DNA from: a virus
DNA length: 40,193 bases
Reading direction: 5' to 3' (one strand)
Virus record (IMG/VR): IMGVR_UViG_3300022745_000011
Location: 1-40,193 of that record
In this document: positions 28,708 to 37,674 of the stretch, one piece after another
Position numbering within the stretch: position 1 is the stretch's first letter
How the letters are laid out: every line of letters begins with the position of its first letter
The notes under the pieces: generated by a model
Seen by the model: only the letters and a program-made list of their open reading frames with translations
What the model was told of the DNA's origin: nothing
Database searches by the model: none
Translations under genes and position numbers: made by a program

Positions 28708-29942
28708 TGGCAACGGATACTTTAGACGGTCTTTTCGGCCCTACTCCTGACCAGTTGCAACAGCAGATGTTGCAACAGCAAGATCAGTCTGCATTGATGA
28801 CTGCTAAACTCAACCCGTGGGAACGTGCTGCCTATTACACCGGTCGTGCAGGTTCTGGACTGGTGAATGCTGTTGCCCCTGCCCTTGGTCTAGTAAATCC
28901 CATGCAGCAACAGGCTGCTCAGATGCAGGGTGCCATGCAGGGTGCTGATCTTCAGACTCCTGAAGGTCTTCGTGCTGCTGCCAAGAAGATGCTTGATGTG
29001 GGTAATCAGAAGTCTGCTTACTTGCTGGGACAGAAGGCTGCTGAGTTGGAGAAGGAGCAGGCCGCTACTGCACTGGCTGAGAGAAAGCAGACATTCCAAG
29101 AGAATGAAGCACTACAGTTGAAAAAGGATCAGTTAGCTCAGGCTGCTGAACTCAAGAAGGCTCAACTTGAACAGGCTGCTGAAGCGGCTCGACTGCGTTC
29201 TGAGGATCGTCAAGCAAGCACTCAACAACGTGCTGACGCAGCGGCAGAAGCCAATGCTACTAAATTGCAAATAGCTCAACTCATGGCTGAAATGAAGCGA
29301 ATGGGTATTGAAGCAAAACAATCTGCTCAGGGTGTAATGACCCCCGCTCAAGCATTCAAGCAGAAACAAGCGGAAGCCAAGTCTTCCGGTCAACTGCGCG
29401 GTATGGATAACTCCTTTGAGAATCTGACAAGTGCTGCCAACAAGATTGTGAATCATCCGGGGCTTGATGCCGCTACCGGTCTATCAAGCTTGGTGTGGTC
29501 GCGACCCGGAGGTGAAGCATCCCAAGTGGAGAATCTGCTATCTGAATTCAAATCAGGTGTCAAAAAGACCGGTCTTGATCTTGTGCGTCAAGGCGGTGGT
29601 ATTGGCGCTATGTCTGAAAAAGAATGGCCCATCGTTGAAGGTATGGTTGCTGAAATTGATCCAAAAGCCGGTAAGGATGCCGTAGTCAGTCAGATCAATA
29701 AGGTTCTCGCTAAAGTTGATCAGGTGCGTCAAAATGCGTATCAGACCCACAACGAGGGATTTGATGCTCAACTGGCTCCGAAACCAATTAGTACACCCCC
29801 CGCAGCCCCTGTTCCAGGTAAACCGGTTGCTCCTGTTCCAGCGCAGGCAAACGGAAAACCCCCCATCTATGCTACCAATGGTAAAGTTAGAATCATGTCT
29901 ACCGATGGTGGTGTGACATGGGTTCCAGCAGGAGCTAAATAA
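28707..29942 (+). CDS. Probable internal/ejection virion protein, coiled-coil rich
   Basis: The product is 411 residues. The N-terminus is DGLFGPTPDQLQQQMLQQQDQSALMTAKLNPWERAAYYTGRAGSGLVNAVAPALGL. Residues 80-220 are a long Ala/Glu/Gln/Lys coiled coil. A helical domain follows (GMDNSFENLTSAANKIVNHPGLDAATGLSSLVWSRPGG), and the tail is Pro-rich. These features match podovirus internal core proteins ejected with DNA. It is flanked by TAATG overlaps on both sides, indicating coupled translation with its two neighbours. Confidence 0.78.
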   Translation: MATDTLDGLFGPTPDQLQQQMLQQQDQSALMTAKLNPWERAAYYTGRAGSGLVNAVAPALGLVNPMQQQAAQMQGAMQGADLQTPEGLRAAAKKMLDVGNQKSAYLLGQKAAELEKEQAATALAERKQTFQENEALQLKKDQLAQAAELKKAQLEQAAEAARLRSEDRQASTQQRADAAAEANATKLQIAQLMAEMKRMGIEAKQSAQGVMTPAQAFKQKQAEAKSSGQLRGMDNSFENLTSAANKIVNHPGLDAATGLSSLVWSRPGGEASQVENLLSEFKSGVKKTGLDLVRQGGGIGAMSEKEWPIVEGMVAEIDPKAGKDAVVSQINKVLAKVDQVRQNAYQTHNEGFDAQLAPKPISTPPAAPVPGKPVAPVPAQANGKPPIYATNGKVRIMSTDGGVTWVPAGAK

Positions 29943-32062
29943 TGGCACTACCCGCAGGTTTCACATTTGAACAACCTGAGACAGTATCTGCGAGCGGATT
30001 ACCTCCAGGATTTGAGTTAGAACAAACTCCGAATCAAAAAATGCAGCAACTTGGTGCTAATGCTGCGATGATTACACCAGTTGGTGCTGCTGAAGGAGTG
30101 CTAAATGCTGTTAGTGGTCTTGGTTCTAGTGCTGTGGGTGGGCTTCGAGGTCTTGGAAAACTTGTAACAGGGTCTTCCTTGGATGAGGCTGTGAATGCAA
30201 TAAACCAGACACAGCAAGCAGGAACATACCAGCCTCGAACCCAACAAGGTTCAATGGTTGCCCGAATTATGGGGCTTCCTGTTGAAGCTCTCGGTGCCAT
30301 CACTAAACCGGGTGGTGCATATCTTGACCAAGTGTTGGGTAACAAAACACCAATTCTTGAGTCAATGGGTGAAGCATATCCCGCAACTTTGGCAACTATA
30401 CTTGGTGGTGTGAAACCGGTGCAAAGTATTGCCACCACTAAGTACACCGGAATGGGTATCGCATCCCCGTCTACCGCTTTAGCTAATGCTCGGGCTGTTG
30501 GTGAACGTGGATATGAACCAATTGTCGCTGAACGTGCAGCAGAGGCTTCCGCAGCAGACTGGCAAAATTCTGCAAAGATTGAGGCAGCGAAGGCAGCTTC
30601 GGAGTTACCGCATCCGATCAAATTGAATCCAGCAATGTCAAATCCGACCATGCCGAATAAGGTGAAGTCGATTGTTGCTGGTAATGATAAGTTGAACAAC
30701 CAGTTGAGTCAGGATAACCTGATGAACTGGGCAAATAATGCCAAGGCTGATATGGGTCTTCATCAAGAAGTCCCATTGACTTCAGAAGCACCTTTCAAGG
30801 CAGTTCGTGACAAACTAGCAAAACCTTACGAGGATGTGAAGAATATCGGGAAGTTGAATCCTGATGAGTCAGTGATTACTGCTCTCGATTCCGTGAGTCC
30901 TCCTGATATTGCTGTGAACGCTGGTGCTGCACCTAAAGTTCAATCTGTGGTTGACAACATCAAAGCAAAGATTGAAGAAGGAATGACCAGTGCTCAGGCT
31001 CTTGCTGAAGTACGGGGTCTACGGGCTAGTGCTCAATCACTTTATGATGCGAACAAACTCGGCAAGCCTGATCCTGTAAGTGTTGCTGTTGCTGACAGTC
31101 ACATGAAGATTGCCAACACTTTAGAGCAGTTGATCGAGTCGAATATCCCGAAAAACAATCCAACATTGCTTTCAGATTTTCGTGCTGCTCGTAAGAAGAT
31201 GGCTACGACCTATCTGTACCAGAATGCAACAGATTTCAACACTGGGTTGATTGATCCGAATAAGATTGCGCGACAGACTGCATCGGATACCAGTGTTACC
31301 GGAACTGCTGCTGATCTAGGAAAGATCGCCGGTAATTTCCCCGAAATCGCCAATATAGGTGCTGATATTTCCGCACCTGTTATGACCAAGATTAGTCGCG
31401 CCGGTTTACCCGGAAGCCTGGGTTTTGCAGTGGCGTCTGGTTTGACAATGAATCCATTCGTAGGTGCCGCTGTTGGTGCTGGTGTGGGTTCACTTGCGAG
31501 TATGTTGACGGGTAAACGTATTCGATCCACAGGTTATCAAGCTAAAAATGCTATTCCTTTGGATCGTCGGATTCAACCTGCTGAAGCACCTGTACCGACT
31601 CCTGAACCACAGGGGTTATTAGGTGCTAGTGGTTACGTTGAACCTACACCTTTCCGTGAAACTCCAAGTGCCGGACCTGCGGCGCCTAATTTCACAATGG
31701 GTCCAACAGCAGAACCTGCACCGTATCTTCAATCCTTACCTTACAATCCAGAAGTGGGTCGGGTAACACCTCAAGATATAGGTAATACGGTTCGTGTTCC
31801 TAATGATAAGGTGATGGCTGAGTTTGTTCGGGCACAAGAAGCCGCTCGTATTGCTGATGAGAAAGTTGCAGCACTTGCTCAACTTGGTAGTAGAAATGCG
31901 AAAGCCGCAGCAGCCCGAGAAGCAGCGGTAGCTAGAGAGAAACTATTGGATGCGGTAGAGCAGTTACAGGAAAGATTGGGTGCACGACCAAAGTCATCTG
32001 GTACTCAGGGACCGAAAACCCGAGCATTCCAGCGTGGTATGCTAACTGGTGAGAATCAATAA
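29942..32062 (+). CDS. Large internal/ejection virion protein
   Basis: The product is 706 residues. The first 30 residues include a duplicated peptide, LPAGFTFEQPE and LPPGFELEQTP. A Gly/Ala-rich hydrophobic region (about 38-70; ITPVGAAEGVLNAVSGLGSSAVGGLRGLGKLV) and a second hydrophobic segment (about 500-522; GFAVASGLTMNPFVGAAVGAGVGSLASML) could insert in membranes. The middle is helical; the C-terminus is Pro-rich then a basic helix. Such membrane-active proteins encoded after other core proteins are typical of DNA-ejection complexes. No lytic transglycosylase motif is visible. Coupled by TAATG on both ends. Confidence 0.78.
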   Translation: MALPAGFTFEQPETVSASGLPPGFELEQTPNQKMQQLGANAAMITPVGAAEGVLNAVSGLGSSAVGGLRGLGKLVTGSSLDEAVNAINQTQQAGTYQPRTQQGSMVARIMGLPVEALGAITKPGGAYLDQVLGNKTPILESMGEAYPATLATILGGVKPVQSIATTKYTGMGIASPSTALANARAVGERGYEPIVAERAAEASAADWQNSAKIEAAKAASELPHPIKLNPAMSNPTMPNKVKSIVAGNDKLNNQLSQDNLMNWANNAKADMGLHQEVPLTSEAPFKAVRDKLAKPYEDVKNIGKLNPDESVITALDSVSPPDIAVNAGAAPKVQSVVDNIKAKIEEGMTSAQALAEVRGLRASAQSLYDANKLGKPDPVSVAVADSHMKIANTLEQLIESNIPKNNPTLLSDFRAARKKMATTYLYQNATDFNTGLIDPNKIARQTASDTSVTGTAADLGKIAGNFPEIANIGADISAPVMTKISRAGLPGSLGFAVASGLTMNPFVGAAVGAGVGSLASMLTGKRIRSTGYQAKNAIPLDRRIQPAEAPVPTPEPQGLLGASGYVEPTPFRETPSAGPAAPNFTMGPTAEPAPYLQSLPYNPEVGRVTPQDIGNTVRVPNDKVMAEFVRAQEAARIADEKVAALAQLGSRNAKAAAAREAAVAREKLLDAVEQLQERLGARPKSSGTQGPKTRAFQRGMLTGENQ

Positions 32063-32736
32063 TGGCTACATTTCTATCAATGATCAATGAAGTCCTCGCC
32101 CGTCTGCGTGAGGACCAAGTATCGTCGGTCGATCAGTCTGCATACTCGACCATGGTTGGTATGTACATCAACGATGCCAAGAAGCAAGTTGAGGAAGCAT
32201 GGGACTGGGATGCACTGACCTCCACCATCCCAATCACTGTGGGTGCCGGTCTAGGGTATGGTGGATCATCGACTCGGTATCTTATACCCGGCATCGGTAC
32301 ACGGTTCAAGAATGCATTTATCAACAACATTAGCAACGGCTTCAAGCACCCCGTTCGCCTTGTGGCTTACGGTGATCTTCTCACTCGTGAACAGATGGCG
32401 ACAAGCGTTGTAAGTGCGGCACCCGCATGGTACTCATGGTACGGTAACGACGGTACGGATGCTATTGTGGCAATCTGGCCTACACCGGCAGCTACCTATA
32501 CTCTGGCAGTCAATGCCAACGTACCACAAGTCGATCTGGTCAACGGTACAGACATTATTCTAGTACCCTCGGAGCCGGTGGTAGCCGGTACCTTTGCCCG
32601 TGCCTTAGTGGAGCGTGGTGAGGACGGTGGACTTAGCTCCAGTGAGGCATATGGCCTCTATAAAGGCATTCTGGCTGACAGAATAGCTATTGAGCAGTCA
32701 CGTTCCACTGAGTACGATGTTTGGGATGTTGTCTGA
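32062..32736 (+). CDS. Head-tail adaptor / tail tubular-like protein
   Basis: The product is 224 residues: FLSMINEVLARLREDQVSSVDQSAYSTMVGMYINDAKKQVEEAWDWDAL, then beta-rich GTRFKNAFINNISNGFKHPVRLVAYGDLLTREQ, and SEPVVAGTFARALVERGEDGGLSSSEAYGLYKGILADRIAIEQSR. The helical 'Y...V..YINDAK..VE.AWDW..L' element is typical of phage proteins that join portal and tail (gp4/gp11-like). The position between ejection proteins and a large tail hub protein supports this. Confidence 0.82.
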   Translation: MATFLSMINEVLARLREDQVSSVDQSAYSTMVGMYINDAKKQVEEAWDWDALTSTIPITVGAGLGYGGSSTRYLIPGIGTRFKNAFINNISNGFKHPVRLVAYGDLLTREQMATSVVSAAPAWYSWYGNDGTDAIVAIWPTPAATYTLAVNANVPQVDLVNGTDIILVPSEPVVAGTFARALVERGEDGGLSSSEAYGLYKGILADRIAIEQSRSTEYDVWDVV

Positions 32737-34277
32737 TGCAGCCGATTCGCACCTTCTCGATCACAGCACCAGGGTTTGCGGGACTCAACACCCAAGACTC
32801 ATCGGTGGACATGGCTTCGCAGTTCGCACTGGAAGCGTACAACTGTGTCATTGACAAGTTTGGTCGGGTTGGATCGCGTAAGGGTTGGACCTCAGTAGCT
32901 ACTGGTGCAGCACTTGGGTCTGCAAATATTGACACTATTGGCGAGCTAATTGAGACTAATGGTACGGGAACAATCATCTGTGCCGGTAACAATAAGCTGT
33001 TCAAGAAGTCGGGTAGCTCCTTGGTTGAGATCACCTATGGTGGTGGAGGTGTAGCCCCAACCATTACGGCAAGTAACTGGCAGACCTGTGTTCTTAATGG
33101 TGCGATTCTATTCTTCCAAGAAGGATACGATGCGCTGTTGTACGACCCTTCGCTTTCTACCACCCAGTATCGTAGGGTAAGTGAGCATCCCACAGCATCT
33201 GGAACAGTTCCTAAAGCTAATTGTGCTATTGCCGCATATGGACGTATCTGGGCAGCGCGAACAGATACCGACAAGATCACGGTTAGCTGGACCGATACCC
33301 TAACATACCAAAAATGGACTGCCGGTACTGCCGGATCACTCAACCTATACGGTGTATTCCCGCAAGGTGGAGATGAGATTATAGGACTGGCTGCTCACAA
33401 CAATGAGTTGATCATCTTCGGTAAGAAGCAGATTCTGATCTACACCGGAGCCAAAGACCCTAGCACCATGACTCTCTATGATGCCATCGGGAACTGCGGG
33501 TGCGTGGGTCGGGATACGATCCAAAATACCCCGACTGACATTATCTTTTTGTCCGATGGTGGTGTAAGAGCACTGAGTCGCACGATCCAGGAGAAATCTG
33601 CACCACTGTCTGTCGTGAGTCGGTCAGTCAATGACGATGTGATTCAGTATCTGGCGAATGAAGCATCAAGCTCCACAATGAAGTCGGTGTACTCACCCGC
33701 TGACTCATTCTATCTGCTGGAGTTTATTACCAGTGGTACAACATACTGCTTTGATATGCGTACCCCGATGCAGGATGGGTCGTATCGTGCTACGGTGTGG
33801 AACGGGATCGCTCCACGGTGCTTCTGCTACTCCAAGGATCGTGTACTGTATATCGGCAAAGCCGGTGCACTGGGTCAGTATTCGGGTTACTCGGACAACG
33901 GTTCGCAGTACCGCATGACCTACTACACAAGCTGGTTGGACTTTGGTGATCCGATCCGTACCTCGATCCTGAAGCGGATCAATATGACGTTGTTTGGCAC
34001 GATCAATCAGCCGATTGTCTACAAATGGGGGTTTGATTACCAGTCTGCCACCAAATCGCAGTCCAATACGATCACTGATACATCACGGGTAGCTGAGTAT
34101 GGGATCGGTGAGTATGGACTGGCTGAGTTTAATCGCAACTTGGTTATCAAGTCCCTCAGTTCTCCGGCAGCGGGGATTGGAAAAGTGATTCAAGTCGGCA
34201 TGGAATGCCAGATTGTCGGTTATCCTATCTCGGTTCAGCGGATAGATGTTTACACTAAAGATGGAGCGTACAAGTGA
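32736..34277 (+). CDS. Tail hub / tail tubular-like protein (beta-rich)
   Basis: The product is 513 residues from the ATG at 32736 (TGATG overlap with the adaptor stop). The N-terminus IRTFSITAPGFAGLNTQDSSVDMASQFALEAYNCVIDKFGRVGSRKGW is the typical start of podovirus tail proteins with a propeller-like body ('PGgiN..dsP..l....a.d..N...d..Gr..kR.G'). IWAARTDTDKITVSWTDTLTYQKW and GDEIIGLAAHNNELIIFGKKQILIYTG are further family marks. It probably forms the tail tube hub (P22 gp10/T7 gp12-like role). Coupled to the fibre gene by a GTGA overlap. Confidence 0.88.
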   Translation: MQPIRTFSITAPGFAGLNTQDSSVDMASQFALEAYNCVIDKFGRVGSRKGWTSVATGAALGSANIDTIGELIETNGTGTIICAGNNKLFKKSGSSLVEITYGGGGVAPTITASNWQTCVLNGAILFFQEGYDALLYDPSLSTTQYRRVSEHPTASGTVPKANCAIAAYGRIWAARTDTDKITVSWTDTLTYQKWTAGTAGSLNLYGVFPQGGDEIIGLAAHNNELIIFGKKQILIYTGAKDPSTMTLYDAIGNCGCVGRDTIQNTPTDIIFLSDGGVRALSRTIQEKSAPLSVVSRSVNDDVIQYLANEASSSTMKSVYSPADSFYLLEFITSGTTYCFDMRTPMQDGSYRATVWNGIAPRCFCYSKDRVLYIGKAGALGQYSGYSDNGSQYRMTYYTSWLDFGDPIRTSILKRINMTLFGTINQPIVYKWGFDYQSATKSQSNTITDTSRVAEYGIGEYGLAEFNRNLVIKSLSSPAAGIGKVIQVGMECQIVGYPISVQRIDVYTKDGAYK

Positions 34278-35794
34278 GTACCTATACCAAAATCACCGAT
34301 TTCGCAGCAAAAGATGCACTACTTACCGGCAATCCGTCGAAGATTGTCAAGGGTACTGAGATCGGTGCTGAGTTTGACTCTATTGCTGTAGCTGACGCAT
34401 CGAACGTTAAGGGTCCGACTGTCTCAGTAACCGACAATGCAGTGGTACGGTGGGACACGACTACGGGGCGTATTGTCCAAGGTAGCTCTGTAACGATTGA
34501 CGATACTGGGAATATTGCAGGTACAAGCTTCACTGGTGCCCACAATGGTACTGTAGGAGCCACCACCCCCAGCACAGGCGCGTTTACTACGCTGAGTGCG
34601 AGTGGAGCAATCACCGCTAGCGGGCCACTGGTTACAACGTCTGCCAACCTTGCTCACCAAGCTGATGCGGCAAAGCTCAGTTACGAAGGGTCTAGCGTTT
34701 CGCAGTTGTCAGCGTACGGGGTGAACACCTCCACGCAGGGTGTGCTAAACATCGTATCCAAGTCGTCTAACGGCAGCTTGACTACGGTTGTGGGCACCTT
34801 TTCCACCACCGGCCTCGCAGTAACTGGTGCGCTGAGTGCGACGGGGAACGCAAGTGTAGGTATCGCTTCTGCGGTCAGCTTGGGTGCTAATGTATCGACA
34901 CTTGATATTGCTGGAAGTGCTGGCGGCGGCTTGCGCTTCCGTACCTCTGGCGCAGGCAACTCTGGCTATCTGCAAGCTATCGCATCGGGCATTGACTTCG
35001 GCACAGCAGATGCCTTGCCGATACGGTTTATAACAAACGCAACCCCCCAAGCCACCATCGACACCTCCGGCAACCTCGGCCTCGGTGTTACGCCGAGCGC
35101 TTGGGACTCAATCATTAAGCCGCTGGAATTCTTCGGTAGTGCGTATGTAGGGGGCCAAACATCTGGCGTTCCATCTGTGTACGTTGGGGCCAATGCCTAC
35201 TACTCAGGCGGCGCATGGAAATACAAGACGACCAACCCTGCTACAAACTACATATCAAGCAACGGCGCCCATAATTGGTACACCGCACCCTCCGGCACCG
35301 CAGGCAACGCGATTACGTTCACGCAATCCCTCGCAGTAGGCCTCGGCACAACCCTAGCCCTTGAAGGCGCAACGTCTGCCGCAGGTACGGGCATCGCATT
35401 CCCGGCAACGCAGTTGGCAAGCTCCAACGCCAACACGCTGGATGACTATGAAGAGGGGACTTGGACGCCAGCAGACGGAAGTGGTGCAGGGTTGTCGTTT
35501 TCAAGTGCATCCGGTACTTATACAAAGGTCGGGAGACTTGTCACAGCAGCTTTTTCGGCGGTATATCCGGCCACGGCAAACGCTAGTGCTGCAAAGATTT
35601 CCGGTCTACCTTTTAGCTCAGGTACGGGAAACCTGTCTTCCGGGTTCACGCTCACATACACAACATCGGCATCCCTATTTACGGGCATTACCGCAACAAC
35701 GACCCTCAACTTTTATTCAACCGCTGGGGCAACGGTTGCGAATTCAACGCTTGGTGGCGCAGATATTCGCGGCGTAATTACCTATTACGTTTAA
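34274..35794 (+). CDS. Tail fibre protein
   Basis: The product is 506 residues starting at a GTG that overlaps the preceding TGA. The N-terminus (TYTKITDFAAKDALLTGNPSKIVKGTEIGAEFDSIAVADASNVKGP) is a virion-anchoring type common to podovirus fibres. The shaft carries repeats such as IAGTSFTGAHNGTVGATTPSTGAFTTLSASGAI and STTGLAVTGALSATG. NTLDDYEEGTWTPADGSGAGLSFSSASGTYTKVGRLVTAAF is a receptor-domain motif widely shared among phage tail fibres. It probably forms a trimeric fibre. Base composition of the distal half differs slightly (more C-rich codons), hinting at domain exchange. Confidence 0.9.
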   Translation: MSTYTKITDFAAKDALLTGNPSKIVKGTEIGAEFDSIAVADASNVKGPTVSVTDNAVVRWDTTTGRIVQGSSVTIDDTGNIAGTSFTGAHNGTVGATTPSTGAFTTLSASGAITASGPLVTTSANLAHQADAAKLSYEGSSVSQLSAYGVNTSTQGVLNIVSKSSNGSLTTVVGTFSTTGLAVTGALSATGNASVGIASAVSLGANVSTLDIAGSAGGGLRFRTSGAGNSGYLQAIASGIDFGTADALPIRFITNATPQATIDTSGNLGLGVTPSAWDSIIKPLEFFGSAYVGGQTSGVPSVYVGANAYYSGGAWKYKTTNPATNYISSNGAHNWYTAPSGTAGNAITFTQSLAVGLGTTLALEGATSAAGTGIAFPATQLASSNANTLDDYEEGTWTPADGSGAGLSFSSASGTYTKVGRLVTAAFSAVYPATANASAAKISGLPFSSGTGNLSSGFTLTYTTSASLFTGITATTTLNFYSTAGATVANSTLGGADIRGVITYYV

Positions 35795-35809
35795 TTTAGG
35801 AGTATTCAA

Positions 35810-36019
35810 ATGGCACTCACAGAACAAAGCATTCTCAAACAAGTATCAATCCTTCCAGCTCAAAACGCAGTCAATGTGCAATGGGCTAATCAAATCCTGC
35901 GCGACGGCGAAGTCATCAGCGAAACCTACGAGCGCAAAGCCTACACCGCAGAACAGAAGGATGAGTTCAGCGCAGAAGTGGAAGGCGCGGCCAACTACAT
36001 CTCTGCGCTTGGCTGGTAA
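35810..36019 (+). CDS. Small protein downstream of the tail fibre
   Basis: The product is 69 residues (LKQVSILPAQNAVNVQWANQ, then ILRDGEVISETYERKAYTAEQKDEFSAEVEGAANYISALGW). The 'L.QV.v......v.V.W...I..DG.vi......R..Y....' pattern is common in small proteins directly after phage tail fibre genes and probably represents a beta-strand fibre-associated or assembly protein. TTTAGGAG precedes the ATG. The stop overlaps the following small ORF (TAATG). Confidence 0.75.
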   Translation: MALTEQSILKQVSILPAQNAVNVQWANQILRDGEVISETYERKAYTAEQKDEFSAEVEGAANYISALGW

Positions 36020-36102
36020 TGCCTAACCACATCGTATGGCGCTGCCTGATTGCAGGCTGCTTTCTGTTCTGGGGCATTGCCCTTGCTCTCATCTGGTTCT
36101 AA
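36019..36102 (+). CDS. Tiny membrane protein (27 residues) at the start of the lysis region
   Basis: The ORF MPNHIVWRCLIAGCFLFWGI-ALALIWF has one hydrophobic span and a short basic N-terminus. The ATG overlaps the previous stop and its TAA forms part of the next gene's AAGGAG site. It may assist lysis or holin timing, but this is inferred only from position and hydrophobicity. Confidence 0.5.
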   Translation: MPNHIVWRCLIAGCFLFWGIALALIWF

Positions 36103-36111
36103 GGAGTCAAC

Positions 36112-36306
36112 ATGCCCACACTCATTCAGTTCGTCAAATCCAAAACCATCCTGTTCAGCACAGCGCTGACTCTGCTGGGTCTTGCACAAGGCTCTCTTGG
36201 TGTGTTCAACCTTGACCCCATGCAGCAGTCCTACGCACTGATGGGCATCGGCATCGTGTCTGCGGTGCTGCGCTTTCTGACCACGGCACCGTTGAGTGAG
36301 AAATGA
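36112..36306 (+). CDS. Putative holin (two membrane segments)
   Basis: The product is 64 residues. Residues 12-34 (ILFSTALTLLGLAQGSLGVF) and 40-58 (SYALMGIGIVSAVLRFL) are hydrophobic with a short polar link, and the ends are charged, a class II holin-like topology. AAGGAG is 7 bases before the ATG. It is followed by another membrane protein and the endolysin. Holin function is inferred from size, topology and position. Confidence 0.72.
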   Translation: MPTLIQFVKSKTILFSTALTLLGLAQGSLGVFNLDPMQQSYALMGIGIVSAVLRFLTTAPLSEK

Positions 36307-36677
36307 TGCATCAGGACGACTTCACACCATCGCAACAGTTTGTAGAGAGGCGAGGGCGCACTGACGATGCCATCCTGCTCCACATCAAAGAGCTTCAAGC
36401 CAGCCACAAAGAACTCACGGCCAAGATGAACTACCACCACGCGGTCTTCCGCGAGGAAATGGAAAAGTCGGTGGAGAGGGTGTTTGAACGGGCATTCCCT
36501 GAAGGTGACCCAGAAGGGCACAGAGCACATCACGAACTGGTAATCAAGCGCGAAGAAGAACGACTGGAGTTCTGGATGTCGATGCGCAAGGAGATCGGCA
36601 AGTGGGGGCTGATCGGCATTCTCGGATTCATCGTCGTGTCTGCATGGCAGGCGTTCTTGCTGGGACCTAAGAAATGA
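36303..36677 (+). CDS. Coiled-coil protein with C-terminal membrane anchor (lysis accessory)
   Basis: The product is 124 residues: a charged helical N-terminal two thirds (DDAILLHIKELQASHKELTAKMNYHHAVFREEMEKSVERV) and one membrane span near the C-terminus (about 101-119; WGLIGILGFIVVSAWQAFLL) ending GPKK. Overlapping the holin-like gene and the endolysin gene by four bases each, it belongs to the lysis cassette. It could modulate the holin or act as a spanin-like component, but it lacks a lipoprotein signal. Role uncertain. Confidence 0.75.
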   Translation: MMHQDDFTPSQQFVERRGRTDDAILLHIKELQASHKELTAKMNYHHAVFREEMEKSVERVFERAFPEGDPEGHRAHHELVIKREEERLEFWMSMRKEIGKWGLIGILGFIVVSAWQAFLLGPKK

Positions 36678-37102
36678 CTAACTTGAGCGCGCACTTCACC
36701 TTAGAGGAGGCGGTCCTGTCCCAGACAGCCGCACGACTTGGTATCCCTAATGATCCAGACCTCAACACGGTCAGGAACATGAAGCAGGCGGCTCTGGGTA
36801 TGGAACTGGTGCGCTTGGAATTGGGCGGTCTGCCAATCAACATCAACAGTTGGTATCGCAGCCAAGACCTGAACCACGCTGTTGGAAGCAAGCCCACATC
36901 AGATCACCCCACCGGCTTCGCCATTGACTTCACCTGCCCCAAGTACGGCAGTCCTGAAAAGATCGTCCGTGCGATCAAGGCGTCCAACATTCAGTACCAG
37001 CAGTTGATTTGGGAATTTGCATCATGGGTACATATTTCCTTCAATGGCATGAAGCGTCAGACATTGATCATTGACAAGCAAGGTACGAGGGAGTTCACAT
37101 GA
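36674..37102 (+). CDS. Endolysin, M15-type peptidase (D-Ala-D-Ala carboxypeptidase family)
   Basis: The product is 142 residues. SDHPTGFAIDF carries the zinc ligands His78 and Asp85 of the 'SxHxxGxAxD' motif. LIWEFASWVHISF provides the catalytic Glu114 and zinc ligand His120. The start HFTLEEAVLSQTAARLGIPN and NSWYRSQDLNHAVG are also typical. It cleaves peptide cross-links of peptidoglycan. There is no signal peptide or transmembrane segment, so it needs a holin for release. ATGA overlaps on both ends tie it to the membrane proteins. Confidence 0.94.
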   Translation: MTNLSAHFTLEEAVLSQTAARLGIPNDPDLNTVRNMKQAALGMELVRLELGGLPININSWYRSQDLNHAVGSKPTSDHPTGFAIDFTCPKYGSPEKIVRAIKASNIQYQQLIWEFASWVHISFNGMKRQTLIIDKQGTREFT

Positions 37103-37497
37103 CCGATATTACTGGTGTAGGTGCAGTAGCTGATCTAGCCAATACGGTGATCAACAAGATCTGGCCTGACAAGTCTGAGCAGGAGAAGCAAGAAATTGCT
37201 GCTGCTGTAATGGTGATCCAGGGGCAGCTAGACGCTAACAAAGAAGAAGCTAAGTCTCCTTCAATCTTTGTAGCTGGTTGGAGACCTTTTATTGGCTGGG
37301 TATGCGGTATGGGTTGTGCTTGGAACTGGGTAGGACTACCTGTTGTCGTATCCATAGCTACTTACTTCAATCATCCGCTACCAGTAAAGCCTGCTGATCT
37401 GACTGAAATGCTCCCATTGCTCATGGGTATGCTGGGTATGGGTGGACTGCGTACAGTTGAAAAGCTCAATGGTGTAGCAGCAGTCACCCACAAGTAG
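37099..37497 (+). CDS. Putative holin of the 3TM/GTA type
   Basis: The product is 132 residues. After a soluble N-terminus (LANTVINKIWPDKSEQEKQEIAAAVMVIQGQLDANKEEAKSPSIFVAGWRPFIGWVCG) there are hydrophobic segments at about 63-90 and 107-120 (LLMGMLGMGGL). The 'S.fvagWRPfigWvcg...aw' motif is the hallmark of the phage/GTA three-TM holin family. It ends the rightward late operon, and its stop codon directly abuts the stop codon of the converging gene. Confidence 0.85.
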   Translation: MTDITGVGAVADLANTVINKIWPDKSEQEKQEIAAAVMVIQGQLDANKEEAKSPSIFVAGWRPFIGWVCGMGCAWNWVGLPVVVSIATYFNHPLPVKPADLTEMLPLLMGMLGMGGLRTVEKLNGVAAVTHK

Positions 37498-37674
37498 TCA
37501 CTTCCAATCGTCTTGGTACTTGCGAAGCTCCTGCATCGCAGCCTTGAGATCCAGTCGAAGCTGTTCAATAGCAGCTTCTTGCTCTTGCATTCGAATGTAA
37601 GAATCCCTGGCAAAGTTGCTTAGGTTCTCTAGCGACCACGCTGCAAAGTTTGGTGTATCACCCATCTCACTCAT
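37498..37674 (-). CDS. Small coiled-coil phage protein
   Basis: The product is 58 residues from the ATG at 37674 (CGGAG 8 bases upstream); a GTG three codons earlier is possible. The sequence PNFAAWSLENLSNFARDSYI followed by RMQEQEAAIEQLRLDLKAAMQELRKYQDD is a recurrent phage early-protein type: a short head and a coiled coil. Function unknown. It is the last gene of the leftward early region. Confidence 0.8.
   Translation of the reverse strand: MSEMGDTPNFAAWSLENLSNFARDSYIRMQEQEAAIEQLRLDLKAAMQELRKYQDDWK

Noticed and set aside
30034-30699. 221-codon leftward frame opposite an ejection protein gene
   Set aside because: Antisense shadow rich in Ala/Ser/Pro with no initiation signal in context.
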